From positions 1 to 52,722 of the forward strand of contig JACNLB010000079.1 in NCBI GenBank assembly GCA_014381755.1: DNA of 52,722 nucleotides. The letters run 5' to 3'. The position numbers and the translations under genes were made by a program. Below are positions 17,176-27,715 of this stretch, piece after piece (positions within the stretch are counted from its first letter, which is position 1; each line of letters opens with the position of its first letter). The notes under the pieces were generated by a model. The model had not been told where the DNA came from and made no database searches. It saw only the letters and a program-made list of their open reading frames with translations. This DNA is from Fidelibacterota bacterium. GTDB taxonomy: Bacteria; Fidelibacterota; Marinisomatia; Marinisomatales; TCS55.

Positions 17176-17939
17176 TAGGCAGCCTCAACTACTTCTTCTT
17201 GTTTTACAGGTTTTTCCCTTAAAGGAAAACCAAATTCTTTTAACAACCAATACGATTCATCATCTGAATTAGCAGTCGTTCCAAGTGTAATATCCATTCC
17301 TCGGATAGAATCGATTTTATCATAATCGATTTCAGTAAAAACTATCTGTTCTTTTATCCCAAAAGAATAATTTCCTTTTCTATCAAATGATTTAAAAGAT
17401 AATCCTCTGAAATCACGCGTACGTGGTAACGCAATCGAAATAAGTCTTTCAAGAAATTCGTACATGCGATTTCCACGAAGCATCACCTTGCATCCCACAG
17501 GAAACCCCTTGCGAATTTTGAAATTAGAAATATCCTTTTTCGAACGTGTTATGACAGCTTTTTGACCCGTGATTGACGTCAATTCTTCAACAGCTCTTTC
17601 TAAAGCTTTCGGATTCAATTTTGCGTCACCAATTCCCATATTAACCGAAATAGAAGAGACATAAGGAACTTCCATAACATTCTTGTAACCAAAACGCTTC
17701 ATCAATGCAGGGGTGATATCTTGCCTATACTTCATCTTCAAGCTAGGTATATACGTGTCATTTTTAGACTTTTTACTTTTCTTTGGCGCACTTTTTTTAC
17801 TTGCAGATTCTTTTACAGTTGTTTTTTTAGGTGCACTCTTTTTTGCTGTCGATTTTTTTGCAGCAGTTTTTTTAGCAGTGCTCTTTTTTACAACTGGTTT
17901 TTTCTTATCTGGCTTTTCGCTTGTTTCTTTTTTTGCCAT
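17175..17939 (-). CDS. rplE: 50S ribosomal protein uL5 with a lysine-rich N-terminal extension
   Basis: The 5S-rRNA-binding uL5 core starts near residue 64 with [20 protein letters not shown] and is complete ([41 protein letters not shown]). Ahead of it are about 60 extra residues made of repeats such as KKSTAKK, KKSAPKK and KKSKKSK; 24 of the first 60 residues are lysine. This resembles histone-H1-type tails. Usual uL5 proteins are ~180 residues; this one is 254. The ATG at 17939 follows the rplX stop closely. An internal ATG at codon 69 lacks a visible ribosome-binding site, so the long form is likelier. Confidence 0.95.
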   Translation of the reverse strand: MAKKETSEKPDKKKPVVKKSTAKKTAAKKSTAKKSAPKKTTVKESASKKSAPKKSKKSKNDTYIPSLKMKYRQDITPALMKRFGYKNVMEVPYVSSISVNMGIGDAKLNPKALERAVEELTSITGQKAVITRSKKDISNFKIRKGFPVGCKVMLRGNRMYEFLERLISIALPRTRDFRGLSFKSFDRKGNYSFGIKEQIVFTEIDYDKIDSIRGMDITLGTTANSDDESYWLLKEFGFPLREKPVKQEEVVEAA

Positions 17940-17943
17940 AATT

Positions 17944-18249
17944 CTATTCTAATTCTTCACCTGTTTTTGATGCAATTCTTACTTTTCGTCCATTTTCTAA
18001 CTTCTTATAGCCCACCCGCGTTGTATTTCCTTTATGCACTGGAAGCATATTTGAAATATGAAGAGGAGCTTCTTTTTCTACAAATCCGCCCGTAGGATTT
18101 TCCTGAGTTGGCCTGGTAGCACGTTTAACCAAATTAATACCTTCGACGATCACTTTTTGTGAATCCGGATAGATATGTAAAACTTTACCTTCTGATCCTT
18201 TGTGATTACCGGTAATCACGCGTACCGTCATGCCTTTTTTAATATGCAT
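17944..18249 (-). CDS. rplX: 50S ribosomal protein uL24
   Basis: The 101-residue protein has the KOW motif near its start ([19 protein letters not shown]) and the uL24 segment [20 protein letters not shown]. It is an early assembly initiator on 23S rRNA. It overlaps rplN by one base and precedes rplE. Confidence 0.98.
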   Translation of the reverse strand: MHIKKGMTVRVITGNHKGSEGKVLHIYPDSQKVIVEGINLVKRATRPTQENPTGGFVEKEAPLHISNMLPVHKGNTTRVGYKKLENGRKVRIASKTGEELE

Positions 18250-18617
18250 TATAATACCTCCGGAGCCATGGAAATAATTTTCATATATCCACCATCTCGC
18301 AGTTCTCTGGCAACCGGACCAAAAATACGTGTTCCACGCGGTTCGCCTGCACTCGTCAACAATACAGCTGCATTGTCATCAAAGCGGATATATGATCCGT
18401 CAACACGGCGAATCTCCTTCTTTGTTCGAACCACAACTGCTCGTGATACATCACCTTTTTTAACCATTCCGTTTGGAATAGCATTTTTAACAGTTATAAC
18501 AATAATATCCCCCACGGTGGCATATCGTCGTTTTGAACCGCCAATAATCTTGAAACACAAAATTTCCTTTGCCCCAGTATTATCTGCAACTTTTAGTCTT
18601 GTTTCTTGCTGAATCAC
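18249..18617 (-). CDS. rplN: 50S ribosomal protein uL14
   Basis: The 122-residue protein begins [18 protein letters not shown] and contains [18 protein letters not shown] and [17 protein letters not shown]. It contacts the small subunit at an intersubunit bridge. The start codon is GTG, set by the strongly conserved N-terminus. It lies 5 bp after rpsQ. Confidence 0.98.
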   Translation of the reverse strand: MIQQETRLKVADNTGAKEILCFKIIGGSKRRYATVGDIIVITVKNAIPNGMVKKGDVSRAVVVRTKKEIRRVDGSYIRFDDNAAVLLTSAGEPRGTRIFGPVARELRDGGYMKIISMAPEVL

Positions 18618-18622
18618 TCTCT

Positions 18623-18883
18623 TTATCCAATCTTTACCGATTCACGAATAATTTCACTCACTTGCCAACGTTTATTCTTACTGATTGGACTTGTGGAAGT
18701 AATTCGTACAATATCACCAACTTTAGGTTCAACACTGGCTACATGCGCCATGTGCTTTTTTGACGTATTAATTATTTTTTTATACACTTTATGCTTAACG
18801 CGTCTTGTGACTTTTACAACTGCGGTTTTATCCATTTTTGTGCTTACCACTTCGCCTGTCAATGATTGTCTTTTACGTTCCAT
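18623..18883 (-). CDS. rpsQ: 30S ribosomal protein uS17
   Basis: The 86-residue OB-fold protein has [40 protein letters not shown] and [14 protein letters not shown]. Its ATG overlaps the rpmC stop by one base. Confidence 0.98.
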   Translation of the reverse strand: MERKRQSLTGEVVSTKMDKTAVVKVTRRVKHKVYKKIINTSKKHMAHVASVEPKVGDIVRITSTSPISKNKRWQVSEIIRESVKIG

Positions 18884-19101
18884 TAATTCTTCGAACCTTT
18901 CTCTTCTCTTACACCTGATTTATATTCATGAATCACCGTTTTTATCTGTGCAATTTCTTTTTTCAAATGTCTAATCTGTAACGGATTTTCCAGTTGCTGT
19001 AGAGATTTTTGAAAACGAATATTTTGCAGTGCTTCCATATTTTCATCAAGTTTAACATCCAATTCTGATTGGGACATTTCATTTAATTCTGAACGTTTCA
19101 T
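18883..19101 (-). CDS. rpmC: 50S ribosomal protein uL29
   Basis: The 72-residue helical protein has the family pattern ELNEMSQSELDVKLDENMEA followed by LRNIRFQKS-like residues (LQNIRFQKSLQQLENPLQI) and RHLKKEIAQIKTVIHE. It sits at the tunnel exit. It is coupled to rplP by a one-base overlap. Confidence 0.97.
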   Translation of the reverse strand: MKRSELNEMSQSELDVKLDENMEALQNIRFQKSLQQLENPLQIRHLKKEIAQIKTVIHEYKSGVREEKGSKN

Positions 19102-19514
19102 TAAATGTTTCTCCGTTCCACAATTTTTGTCTTAATTGGTAATTTGTGGGAAGCGTTTATAAAAGCCAATTCTGCCATTTCACGATCGACACCTTCTACT
19201 TCAAAAATGACTCGACCCGGCTTTACAACAGCTACCCAGTATTCAGGTGTTCCTTTACCTTTACCCATTCTTGTTTCAGCTGGTTTTTTGGTAATAGGTT
19301 TATCCGGAAAAATTCTAATCCACATTTTACCTGTTTTGCGAACCACTCTGGAAATTGTAACACGAGCCGCTTCAATCTGCCGGGCTGTAACCCAACCGGG
19401 CTCTACAGCTTTTAATCCATAACTGCCAAACGACACTTGATTGCCACGAGTCGCCAAACCACGGCGGTTACCGCGATGGTGACGACGAAATTTTACTTTT
19501 CTGGGGTCTAACAT
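19101..19514 (-). CDS. rplP: 50S ribosomal protein uL16
   Basis: The 137-residue protein begins [19 protein letters not shown] and contains [16 protein letters not shown] and [20 protein letters not shown]. uL16 is a late assembly protein that positions tRNA in the A site. It lies 18 bp after rpsC. Confidence 0.98.
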   Translation of the reverse strand: MLDPRKVKFRRHHRGNRRGLATRGNQVSFGSYGLKAVEPGWVTARQIEAARVTISRVVRKTGKMWIRIFPDKPITKKPAETRMGKGKGTPEYWVAVVKPGRVIFEVEGVDREMAELAFINASHKLPIKTKIVERRNI

Positions 19515-19532
19515 AATATCATATAAACCGAT

Positions 19533-20147
19533 TTATCCGTTACAAATCCAAACTTTTACCCCGATGATACCATACGTCGTTTGGGCTTCAGTTAATGCAT
19601 AATCTATATCTGCTCGTAATGTATGCAGCGGAACACGTCCTTCATGGAATTTTTCACTTCGAGCAATTTCTGTGCCACCTAATCGACCTGCAACATTGAT
19701 ACGAATACCTAATGCGCCCATACGCATTGTCGATTGAATTGCTTTATTCACGACTCGTCGATACGAAATCTTTTTTACTAATTGATGGGCGATATTGGAA
19801 CCGACTAATGCAGCATCTAATTCGGGACGTTTTACTTCAGAAATATTTATTTGTACATCTTTTTCTGTTAACTGATTTATTTCTTTCTTTAATCGACCTA
19901 CTTCTTCACCACCTTTACCTATCACAATTCCAGGTCGTGCTGTATGAATTGTAACCGTCACTACTTTTGATGTTCGACTAATGTCTACTCGTGAGATCCC
20001 GGCATTCGGCAATCTATGCTTGATATATTTACGAATCCTTACATCTTCTTCTAATTCATGAGAAAATGTTTTTTCAGCAAACCAATTAGAACTCCAATTC
20101 TTTTTAACTGCTAAACGAAAACCGACCGGATGTGTCTTTTGACCCAA
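19533..20147 (-). CDS. rpsC: 30S ribosomal protein uS3
   Basis: The 204-residue protein starts MGQKTHPVGFRLAVKKNW. It has a KH RNA-binding domain with the GxxG loop in IVIGKGGEEVGRLKKEI and the C-terminal domain EGRVPLHTLRADIDYA. It ends soon after this domain, near the short end of the family range. The start is TTG, with GGAG five bases upstream. Confidence 0.98.
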   Translation of the reverse strand: MGQKTHPVGFRLAVKKNWSSNWFAEKTFSHELEEDVRIRKYIKHRLPNAGISRVDISRTSKVVTVTIHTARPGIVIGKGGEEVGRLKKEINQLTEKDVQINISEVKRPELDAALVGSNIAHQLVKKISYRRVVNKAIQSTMRMGALGIRINVAGRLGGTEIARSEKFHEGRVPLHTLRADIDYALTEAQTTYGIIGVKVWICNG

Positions 20148-20156
20148 AATATCTCC

Positions 20157-20498
20157 TTAGGCGTCACTCACAACAACTGTGACATGACTTGTTGGTTTAT
20201 TTAAACGTGAAATACGACCCATGGATGCAGCCCGAAATCGCTTTAGTGATGGGCCACCATTAACAAAAGCTTCGGATACGATTAATCCATCCGGATCAAT
20301 ATTTGTATCTTCCGCTTTTTGAAGCAGATTACTCACGGCAGATCGAAGTGTTTTTTCAATAACTTCAGATCCTTTTTTCGGAGAAAAATGCAAGTAATTT
20401 AAAGCATCTCCTACTTTCTTACCGCGAACCTCATCCATAACAATGCGAATCTTTCGTGGAGATTGTCTTACGTATCTGCTGCTGGCTTTAGCGTCCAT
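20157..20498 (-). CDS. rplV: 50S ribosomal protein uL22
   Basis: The 113-residue protein has ASSRYVRQSPRKIRIVMDEV at its start and the long hairpin region RFRAASMGRISRLNKPTSHV that lines the exit tunnel and forms part of the macrolide site. It lies 2 bp after rpsS. Confidence 0.97.
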   Translation of the reverse strand: MDAKASSRYVRQSPRKIRIVMDEVRGKKVGDALNYLHFSPKKGSEVIEKTLRSAVSNLLQKAEDTNIDPDGLIVSEAFVNGGPSLKRFRAASMGRISRLNKPTSHVTVVVSDA

Positions 20499-20500
20499 GG

Positions 20501-20767
20501 CTATTTACGGTCTCCAGAGTGCATTCTAAAAATTCGAGTTGGTGCAAATTCACCTAATTTATGCCCAACCATATTTTCTGATATAAATACAGGAATAAAC
20601 TTGTTACCATTGTGTACAGCAAACGTATGGCCCACAAAATCGGGAGTGATCATAGAACGACGTGACCATGTTTTGATCACTTTCTTCTTTCCACCATCAT
20701 TCATAGCCTGAACTTTTTTCATGAGTTTTTCATCAACGTAGGGGCCTTTTTTTAATGATCTTGCCAT
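20501..20767 (-). CDS. rpsS: 30S ribosomal protein uS19
   Basis: The 88-residue protein begins [20 protein letters not shown] and carries [20 protein letters not shown] and [17 protein letters not shown]. It binds uS13 in the head of the small subunit. It directly follows rplB. Confidence 0.98.
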   Translation of the reverse strand: MARSLKKGPYVDEKLMKKVQAMNDGGKKKVIKTWSRRSMITPDFVGHTFAVHNGNKFIPVFISENMVGHKLGEFAPTRIFRMHSGDRK

Positions 20768-20768
20768 C

Positions 20769-21593
20769 CTACTTTCTCCTCTTCACAATATAATCATTCG
20801 ATTTTTTATTCTTTTTCCTGGTTTTATATCCCTTAGTTGGTTTACCCCAAGGAGTCGTAGGATGACGACCACCAGAAGATTTTCCTTCACCACCACCCAT
20901 TGGATGATCCACAGGATTCATTGCCACACCTCGGACAGTAGGTCTGCGACCTAACCAGCGAGATCGTCCGGCTTTACCCGAAACAATCTGTTCATGAGAT
21001 TTATTCCCTACTTCACCCAATGTTGCTAAACATTCACTACGAATTAAGCGATCTTCTCCTGAAGGCAATTTCAAGGTAGTGAATCCACCTTCATGGGCCA
21101 TTACCTGGGCAGATGCGCCGGCACTGCGAACCATTTGTCCGCCATTACCCGGATATAATTCTACATTATGCACAAACATACCTGTGGGTATTTTAATTAA
21201 GGGTAAAGCATTTCCAATCTTCAATGGTGCATTTTCGCCAGAGAGAACCGTGTCACCGACCTTGATGCCAAAAGGTGAAAGAATGTAACGTTTTTCACCA
21301 TCACCATAATGCAATAAAGCAATATTTGCTGATCGATTGGGATCATATTCAATTGCAAATACTTTTGCAGGAATATCATGTTTGCTTCGTTTAAAATCTA
21401 TTATGCGATAGCGCTGTTTATGACCGCCTCCGCGATGGCGTGTAGTTATACGACCTTTATTGTTACGTCCACCCGTTTTACGCTTGGCTTCTGTTAGATT
21501 TTTTTCAGGAGTATTTTTCGTTATTTCCGAAAAGTCAGATCGCGTTGCAAAACGATTACCCGGAGTTGTTGATTTAAGTTTGCGGATACCCAT
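20769..21593 (-). CDS. rplB: 50S ribosomal protein uL2
   Basis: The 274-residue protein is needed for subunit association and peptidyl transfer. It has the RNA-binding blocks [18 protein letters not shown] and [20 protein letters not shown]. The family signature [20 protein letters not shown] contains the histidine placed near the peptidyl-transferase centre. The length is normal. Confidence 0.98.
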   Translation of the reverse strand: MGIRKLKSTTPGNRFATRSDFSEITKNTPEKNLTEAKRKTGGRNNKGRITTRHRGGGHKQRYRIIDFKRSKHDIPAKVFAIEYDPNRSANIALLHYGDGEKRYILSPFGIKVGDTVLSGENAPLKIGNALPLIKIPTGMFVHNVELYPGNGGQMVRSAGASAQVMAHEGGFTTLKLPSGEDRLIRSECLATLGEVGNKSHEQIVSGKAGRSRWLGRRPTVRGVAMNPVDHPMGGGEGKSSGGRHPTTPWGKPTKGYKTRKKNKKSNDYIVKRRK

Positions 21594-21910
21594 TACCCAA
21601 CCTCTCCTCTTATAAGATCAATCGTCGATCCTTCTTTTAAAGAAATAATAGCTTTTTTCCAATTGGATCGATTTCCATTTGTCCGAATGGTTCTTCCACC
21701 ACTTCGAACGGTCATTTGTTTTGCTTTACCCAATCTATTCATTGTCGCTACTTTTGCAACTTTTACATCAAATCTTTTTTCAACAGCATTTTTAATCTCA
21801 ATCTTATTCGCAGAACCATCTACTTGAAAAGCATATTTTCTTTGAGTTTCTTCTAATTGACTCATTTTTTCAGTAAATAATGGTTTTATTATTATTTCTC
21901 GTACTGACAT
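21593..21910 (-). CDS. rplW: 50S ribosomal protein uL23
   Basis: The 105-residue protein has the uL23 pattern [40 protein letters not shown] and [10 protein letters not shown]. It is the docking site for trigger factor and SRP at the tunnel exit. One-base overlaps join it to rplD and rplB. Confidence 0.97.
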   Translation of the reverse strand: MSVREIIIKPLFTEKMSQLEETQRKYAFQVDGSANKIEIKNAVEKRFDVKVAKVATMNRLGKAKQMTVRSGGRTIRTNGNRSNWKKAIISLKEGSTIDLIRGEVG

Positions 21911-22542
21911 TATTTTACCATCAATTGTTCAGTTAAAGCTTCAATACCGCTTTTTTCTATTAGGATTACATCGCAATCAATGAGATCGTATGCACTTGCA
22001 TGAGCAGCTTTCAAAATTGCAACATTGGGTAAGTTTCGACCGGCCAAAAAAACATCATTTTTATTTTCACCCAATAAAATTGCGATTTTCTTATCTGCGA
22101 TTTTTAAATCATTTAATACTTTAACAAATTCTTTCGTTTTTGGCGATGAAACATTTAATTCGTCAACAATAATAACTTCATCATTTTTTGCCTTACTGGA
22201 AAGCACAGAACGACGAGCCAAACTCTTCATCTTTTTTGGGAGGTTATATGAATAAGCATGAGGTTCGGGGCCAAAGACAGTACCGCCACCTTTCCACAAT
22301 GGAGAACGTGTAGATCCTGCACGAGCAACACCACGGCCTTTTTGCTTAAAAGGCTTACGGCCGCCACCTCGAACTTTGCTTCGATTTTTAGCAGAGTGCG
22401 TTCCTTGTCGACTGTTGGTTAATTCAGACTGTACAGCGCGAAAAATAACATCTTTATTTGGTTCAATACCAAATACAGTTTCATTAAGCTTCACTTTAGA
22501 AGCTTTACTGCCATCTTGTTTAAAAACTTGCAATTCCATCAT
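21910..22542 (-). CDS. rplD: 50S ribosomal protein uL4
   Basis: The 210-residue protein has the extended loop with RQGTHSAKNRSKVRGGGRKP and GSTRSPLWKGGGTVFGPEP, which reaches into the exit tunnel, followed by the globular C-terminal domain. In Escherichia coli uL4 also represses the S10 operon; no leader site is recognisable here. The start is one of two adjacent ATGs next to the rplC stop. Confidence 0.97.
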   Translation of the reverse strand: MMELQVFKQDGSKASKVKLNETVFGIEPNKDVIFRAVQSELTNSRQGTHSAKNRSKVRGGGRKPFKQKGRGVARAGSTRSPLWKGGGTVFGPEPHAYSYNLPKKMKSLARRSVLSSKAKNDEVIIVDELNVSSPKTKEFVKVLNDLKIADKKIAILLGENKNDVFLAGRNLPNVAILKAAHASAYDLIDCDVILIEKSGIEALTEQLMVK

Positions 22543-23159
22543 TATTTCTTAATCAGTATAAAACTATTTTGAACGCCAGGTACCGCACCTTTAATAAGTA
22601 GTTGATTTTTCCCACTGTCAACGCGTACAATTTCAAGATTTCTTACTGTCACTTTTTCTACGCCCATATGTCCTGCCATGCGCATGCCTTTATAAACTCT
22701 TGAAGGATCAGAACCCTGCCCAATTGAACCAGGCGCACGATCATATTCACGCTGTCCATGTGTTTTTGGTCCACCTGAAAAGCCATGGCGTTTCATCACA
22801 CCTGCAAATCCTTTTCCTTTTGATGTACCGGTAACATTAACAATATCACCTTCTTTAAAAATTGATGCACCAAATTCTTGACCTACTTTATACTCAAATC
22901 CTTGTATAGGTTCGAATTCAGATAAAATTCGCTTCGGTGTCGTTTTCGCTTTATCAAACGTACCTTTCATTGGTTTATTGGTATGTTTTTCTTTTCGCTC
23001 ACCAAAACCTAATTGAACAGATGTATAACCGTCCCTATCTTCGGTTTTTACTTGAGTTACAACACATGGACCCGCATCAACAACCGTTACGGGAACCATC
23101 GTTCCGTGATCGCCGAAAACTTGTGTCATACCAATTTTTTTACCAATTAATCCGCGCAT
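22542..23159 (-). CDS. rplC: 50S ribosomal protein uL3
   Basis: The 205-residue protein starts MRGLIGKKIGMTQVFGDHGT. It has the loop GKGFAGVMKRHGFSGGPKTH and PGSIGQGSDPSRVYKGMRMA, with the Gln that is methylated in other bacteria. It reaches the peptidyl-transferase centre. It follows rpsJ by 2 bp. Confidence 0.98.
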   Translation of the reverse strand: MRGLIGKKIGMTQVFGDHGTMVPVTVVDAGPCVVTQVKTEDRDGYTSVQLGFGERKEKHTNKPMKGTFDKAKTTPKRILSEFEPIQGFEYKVGQEFGASIFKEGDIVNVTGTSKGKGFAGVMKRHGFSGGPKTHGQREYDRAPGSIGQGSDPSRVYKGMRMAGHMGVEKVTVRNLEIVRVDSGKNQLLIKGAVPGVQNSFILIKK

Positions 23160-23161
23160 AA

Positions 23162-23470
23162 TTAAACCTTGATTTGAATATCAACACCGGCCGGTAAATC
23201 TAACTTCATCAATGCCTCTACTGTTTTAGGTGTGGAATTCAAAATATCTACAACTCTCTTATGTATTTTAGTCTGAAACTGTTCTCTTGATTTCTTATCA
23301 ACGAACGGTGATCGCAGGACAGTATAAACAGTCCGTTTTGTTGGCATTGGAATCGGTCCTGAAATCACAGCACCAGTTGATTTTGCTGTTTTCACAATTT
23401 TTTCAGTCGACTTATCCAACAGATGATGATCGTATGCTTTAAGACTTATGCGTATGGTTTGACTTGCCAC
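23162..23470 (-). CDS. rpsJ: 30S ribosomal protein uS10 (NusE)
   Basis: The 102-residue protein has [40 protein letters not shown] and [17 protein letters not shown]. Besides its ribosomal role it pairs with NusB and binds boxA RNA in antitermination, which matters because two boxA-like motifs lie upstream in this supercluster. The start is GTG, only 5 bp after tuf copy 1, so it is probably translated by coupling. Confidence 0.98.
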   Translation of the reverse strand: MASQTIRISLKAYDHHLLDKSTEKIVKTAKSTGAVISGPIPMPTKRTVYTVLRSPFVDKKSREQFQTKIHKRVVDILNSTPKTVEALMKLDLPAGVDIQIKV

Positions 23471-23475
23471 TATAT

Positions 23476-24666
23476 CTACTCAACAATCTCCGTTACGACG
23501 CCGGCACCCACAGTCCGTCCGCCTTCACGAATAGCAAAACGCAGTTCCTTATCCATAGCAATTGATGTAATTAAGACCACATCCACTTCTATATTATCAC
23601 CCGGCATTACCATCTCTGTACCTTCAGGTAATGTCACGACTCCCGTTACATCTGTGGTCCTGAAGTAAAACTGAGGACGATATCCATTAAAAAACGGTGT
23701 ATGTCGTCCACCTTCTTCCTTCTTTAATACATATACATTCGCCTTGAACTTGGTGTGAGGTGTAATGGACCCCGGTATTGCTAGCACCATACCGCGTTTC
23801 AATTCTTCTTTATCAACTCCACGAAGTAATAAACCGGCATTATCGCCTGCCTGACCTTCATCCAGAAGCTTTCTAAACATCTCCACTCCTGTAACGACTG
23901 TCTTTTTATGCTCACCCATACCAATCATTTCTACTTCATCACCTACTTTGATTATTCCACGCTCGATTCGGCCCGTTCCAACTGTTCCGCGACCCGTAAT
24001 TGAAAAGACATCTTCCACAGGCATTAAAAAGGGCTTATCTACATCTCGCTCCGGTTCAGGGATAAAACTGTCACAGGCTTCCATTAACTCTACTATACAG
24101 GCATTGGCCACTTCATCACCGGGATTATTCAGTGCATTTAAGGCACTTCCCTTTATAATCGGTGTATCATCACCCGGAAACTCATACTCATTGAGCAAAT
24201 CTCTTAATTCCATCTCTACCAATTCCAGCAGCTCCGGATCATCCACCTGATCCGTCTTATTCATAAATACCAATACACTGGGCACATTTACCTGACGAGC
24301 CAGAAGAACATGTTCTCTGGTCTGAGGCATGGGACCATCCGCTGCACTAACAACCAAAATGGCGCCATCCATCTGGGCCGCTCCGGTTATCATGTTTTTA
24401 ATATAATCTGCGTGACCGGGACAATCTACGTGCGCATAGTGACGGTTCTCTGTCTCATACTCTACATGGGCTGTCTGAATTGTGATTCCGCGTTCACGCT
24501 CCTCCGGGGCATTATCGATACTGTCAAATGATCGTATCTCGGCCATTCCACGAGCTGACTGAACCAGCGTTACCGCTGCTGTCAACGTCGTCTTACCATG
24601 ATCCACGTGACCTATCGTCCCGATATTCACGTGAGGTTTTGTTCTCTCGAATTTTTGCTTAGACAT
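23476..24666 (-). CDS. tuf: Elongation factor Tu, copy 1 (str operon)
   Basis: EF-Tu brings aminoacyl-tRNA to the ribosome with GTP. The 396-residue protein has the P-loop GHVDHGKT (19-26), the switch [10 protein letters not shown], the guanine motif NKTD and the two C-terminal beta-barrel domains. It is identical in protein sequence to copy 2 at 38891-40081. The DNA matches throughout my line-by-line comparison, from just past the stop (23474) to four bases before the start (24670). Its codons use more G and C than the neighbouring genes. It lies between fusA and rpsJ, the classic str position. Confidence 0.98.
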   Translation of the reverse strand: MSKQKFERTKPHVNIGTIGHVDHGKTTLTAAVTLVQSARGMAEIRSFDSIDNAPEERERGITIQTAHVEYETENRHYAHVDCPGHADYIKNMITGAAQMDGAILVVSAADGPMPQTREHVLLARQVNVPSVLVFMNKTDQVDDPELLELVEMELRDLLNEYEFPGDDTPIIKGSALNALNNPGDEVANACIVELMEACDSFIPEPERDVDKPFLMPVEDVFSITGRGTVGTGRIERGIIKVGDEVEMIGMGEHKKTVVTGVEMFRKLLDEGQAGDNAGLLLRGVDKEELKRGMVLAIPGSITPHTKFKANVYVLKKEEGGRHTPFFNGYRPQFYFRTTDVTGVVTLPEGTEMVMPGDNIEVDVVLITSIAMDKELRFAIREGGRTVGAGVVTEIVE

Positions 24667-24683
24667 CTTTTACTCCACTACTT

Positions 24684-26774
24684 TTATGATGCTTTACCGT
24701 GTACTTTTTCTACAATTTCTGTTTCCACACTTGCCGGAACCTGCTTGAATTCAACAAACTCCATATGGAAAACAGCTCTTCCCTGCGTAAGGGATCTTAA
24801 ATCTGTAACATAACCAAACATTTTGCTTAAAGGAACATGCGCATTAATCACTTGAGCTTCATTTCGTTGATCCATTCCTTGCACATTTCCTCGACGTGAA
24901 TTTATATCACCCATCACGTCACCTAAATATTTTTCAGGTACTATCACTTCGACTTTCATGATTGGTTCCATTATAACCGGCTTGGCTTTTCTGCACGCTT
25001 CTTGGATAGCCATAGACCCGGCAATTTTAAATGCCATTTCTGAAGAATCAACATCATGATACGACCCATCAATTAGTTCGACTCGAACATCTTCGATAGG
25101 ATAACCGGCAACCACACCATTTTTAATGGCTTCCTCCATTCCCTTACTCACTGATGAAATGTATTCACGAGGGATAGATCCACCCACAATTTTATCTTCG
25201 AAATGATATCCTTTACCTGATTCATTGGGCTCTGCATTAATAACCACATGCCCATATTGACCACGACCACCAGATTGACGTATAAATTTAGTCTCAACAT
25301 TTTCTACACGTTTAGTAATAGCTTCAGTGTAGGCGACTTGTGGAGTACCAACATGAGCTTGCACATTGAATTCTCTTAATAATCTATCTACCAAAATTTC
25401 CAAATGCAGTTCGCCCATTCCAGCAATAATAGTTTGTCCAGTATCTTGATTGATAGAAACTTGGAAGGTAGGATCTTCTTCCCCAAGTTTAACTAAAGCT
25501 TTGGATAAATTTTCTTGATCAGCTTTAGATACTGGTTCAACCGAGACTTCAACAACAGGTTCTGGGAAGTCCATTGATTCCAATATAATCGCTTTCTTTT
25601 CTTCGCAGAGTGTATTTCCTGTTTGAGTATTCTTTAATCCAACTGCTGCCACAATTTCACCGGCAGATACTTTATCTAATTCTTCACGTTTATTAGCGTG
25701 CATCAACAGAATACGACTGATTCTCTCGCGCTTACCTGTATTTGGATTGTATATATATGATCCTTTATCAAGTGAACCAGAATAGACACGCATATAAGTT
25801 AATTTACCCACATAAGGGTCTGTCATAATTTTAAATGCTAAAGCACTAAAGGGCGAATCAGCATCTACATCACGAGTTAATTCAATATCTGAATCATAAG
25901 GATCTAATCCTTTAACAGAACCTATATCTCTTGGAGAGGGCATAAAATCAATCACTGCATCCAGCAACCTTTGAACACCTTTATTTTTAAAAGCAGAACC
26001 ACATAATGTTGGAATGAATGTATTATCAATACATCCTTTTCGTACTGCAGCTTTTATTTCATCAACAGTGATTTCTTCTTCCTCAAGATATTTTTCCATC
26101 AAATGTTCATCGTACGTAGCTGTCTCTTCTATTAAATGATGACGCCATTTTTTTGCTTCTTCAACTAAATCATGAGGTATTTCTGAATATTCAAATCGAG
26201 CTCCCAAAGTAGATTCATTATATAAAATCGCTTTCATCGAGAGTAAATCAACAATTCCCGTAAACATTTCTCCGCTTCCAATGGGAATAACAATTGGTAA
26301 TGGATTTGCACCAAGACGATCTTTCATCATGGTTAGTACATTATAATAGTCTCCACCCACACGGTCCATTTTATTTACGAAAGCAATTCGTGGAACATTG
26401 TATTTATCTGCTTGACGCCAGACTGTTTCACTTTGGGGTTCCACACCTCCGACTGCACAAAAAACGGCCACCGATCCGTCTAAAACACGGAGTGACCGCT
26501 CAACCTCAACTGTAAAGTCGACGTGACCTGGAGTATCGATAATATTAACACGATGATCGTTCCAGATGGCAGTTGTAGCAGCAGATGTAATTGTAATTCC
26601 GCGCTCTTTTTCTTGCTCCATCCAATCCATAGTAGCACCACCATCGTGGACTTCACCAATCCGATGTGTTCGTCCAGTATAGAAAAGAATTCGTTCGGTC
26701 AAAGTTGTTTTACCAGCATCAATATGAGCCATGATACCAATGTTGCGTACTCTATCTAATGGGATGTGTTTCAT
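24684..26774 (-). CDS. fusA: Elongation factor G
   Basis: EF-G drives translocation with GTP. The 696-residue protein has the P-loop AHIDAGKT near residue 17, the [11 protein letters not shown] switch I, DTPGHVDF and NKMDRVGG. The remaining domains include [14 protein letters not shown] (III) and the tip region of domain IV near [13 protein letters not shown]. It is full length and sits between rpsG and tuf. Confidence 0.98.
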   Translation of the reverse strand: MKHIPLDRVRNIGIMAHIDAGKTTLTERILFYTGRTHRIGEVHDGGATMDWMEQEKERGITITSAATTAIWNDHRVNIIDTPGHVDFTVEVERSLRVLDGSVAVFCAVGGVEPQSETVWRQADKYNVPRIAFVNKMDRVGGDYYNVLTMMKDRLGANPLPIVIPIGSGEMFTGIVDLLSMKAILYNESTLGARFEYSEIPHDLVEEAKKWRHHLIEETATYDEHLMEKYLEEEEITVDEIKAAVRKGCIDNTFIPTLCGSAFKNKGVQRLLDAVIDFMPSPRDIGSVKGLDPYDSDIELTRDVDADSPFSALAFKIMTDPYVGKLTYMRVYSGSLDKGSYIYNPNTGKRERISRILLMHANKREELDKVSAGEIVAAVGLKNTQTGNTLCEEKKAIILESMDFPEPVVEVSVEPVSKADQENLSKALVKLGEEDPTFQVSINQDTGQTIIAGMGELHLEILVDRLLREFNVQAHVGTPQVAYTEAITKRVENVETKFIRQSGGRGQYGHVVINAEPNESGKGYHFEDKIVGGSIPREYISSVSKGMEEAIKNGVVAGYPIEDVRVELIDGSYHDVDSSEMAFKIAGSMAIQEACRKAKPVIMEPIMKVEVIVPEKYLGDVMGDINSRRGNVQGMDQRNEAQVINAHVPLSKMFGYVTDLRSLTQGRAVFHMEFVEFKQVPASVETEIVEKVHGKAS

Positions 26775-26784
26775 GATTTATATC

Positions 26785-27249
26785 TTAACGAAAATGTGCG
26801 AATGCTTTATTTGCTTCAGCCATACGGTGAGTATCATCTTTTTTCTTAATAGCCCCGCCTTCTTCATTCGCCGCTGCTATCAATTCCAATGCTAACCTAT
26901 CTGCCATTGGTTTTCCTTTACGTCCATTAGCAGCATTGATTAACCAGTGCGAAGCCAAATAGAATCTGCGATGAGTTGGTACTTCGATTGGAACTTGATA
27001 AGTCGCACCACCAATCCTTCTAGATTTTACCTCTACTGTAGGTGACGTTTTTTCGATTGCTTTCTCAAAAATTTTAACACCATCCGTTTTTGTCTTGGTT
27101 TTAATAGAACTCATCGCTGAATAAAATATCTGTTCTGCTACACCCTTTTTACCTTTTTTCATTAGGTAATTAATGAATTTTGCAATTGCAAGATCATTAT
27201 ATACTGGATCAGGTAAAATAACTCTTTTTTCTGGTCGTCTACGTCTCAT
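26785..27249 (-). CDS. rpsG: 30S ribosomal protein uS7
   Basis: The 154-residue protein begins MRRRRPEKRVILPDPVYNDL and has GGATYQVPIEVPTHRRFYLA and the end HRMAEANKAFAHFR. It initiates assembly of the 16S 3' domain and lies at the E site. It is 6 bp after rpsL. Confidence 0.98.
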   Translation of the reverse strand: MRRRRPEKRVILPDPVYNDLAIAKFINYLMKKGKKGVAEQIFYSAMSSIKTKTKTDGVKIFEKAIEKTSPTVEVKSRRIGGATYQVPIEVPTHRRFYLASHWLINAANGRKGKPMADRLALELIAAANEEGGAIKKKDDTHRMAEANKAFAHFR

Positions 27250-27255
27250 TCGTTT

Positions 27256-27627
27256 TTACTTTGGTTTTTTGGTTCCATATCGTGATCGACTTGTTTTCCT
27301 ATCAGAAACACCTGCAGTATCCAAAGAGCCACGGACAATATGATATCGTACGCCGGGTAAATCCTTTACGCGACCACCTTCAATGAGCACAATTGAGTGC
27401 TCCTGAAGATTATGCCCTTCTCCCGGGATATATGCATTTACTTCACGACCATTTGTTAATCGTACACGTGCTACTTTCCGCAATGCAGAATTAGGTTTTT
27501 TAGGCGTAGTTGTATATACACGTGTACATACACCCCGTTTTTGGGGGTTACCCATCAGTGCAGGTGTAGAGGTCTTTTTTACAGCACTCTTGCGCCCTTT
27601 TCTTATTAATTGATTTATCGTCGGCAT
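27256..27627 (-). CDS. rpsL: 30S ribosomal protein uS12
   Basis: The 123-residue protein has the decoding-site loops [20 protein letters not shown] and [20 protein letters not shown]. Lysines K43 and K88, the residues usually changed in streptomycin-resistant mutants, are wild type. It is the first gene after the 88-bp rpoC-rpsL gap, which carries a good promoter. Confidence 0.98.
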   Translation of the reverse strand: MPTINQLIRKGRKSAVKKTSTPALMGNPQKRGVCTRVYTTTPKKPNSALRKVARVRLTNGREVNAYIPGEGHNLQEHSIVLIEGGRVKDLPGVRYHIVRGSLDTAGVSDRKTSRSRYGTKKPK

Positions 27628-27647
27628 ATCATTTCCGAATTAGCTTA

Positions 27648-27679
27648 CAAAATTACCATTTTATTTGAATTTTAGTCAA
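27648..27679 (-). promoter_or_regulatory. Promoter of Bacteroidota type before rpsL
   Basis: On the minus strand, TTG (27677-27679, in TTGACT) is followed after 21 bases by TAATTTTG (27648-27655). This matches the -33 TTG / -7 TAnnTTTG pattern of Bacteroidota sigma-A promoters. It would start transcription shortly before the rpsL ATG at 27627. The same TTG-N21-TAATTTTG arrangement occurs before the tRNA cluster. Confidence 0.65.
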
Positions 27680-27715
27680 TTGCTTTTTAGTTATTTTCAT
27701 AAGATTGCTTTTGAG

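Noticed and set aside
17713-18095. Plus-strand frames rich in F and L opposite the uL5 tail
   Set aside because: They are the complement of AAA/AAG-rich codons in rplE; the hydrophobic composition is a by-product.
23948-24531. Plus-strand open frames inside both tuf copies
   Set aside because: They are shadows of the conserved tuf coding sequence; their presence in both copies only reflects DNA identity.
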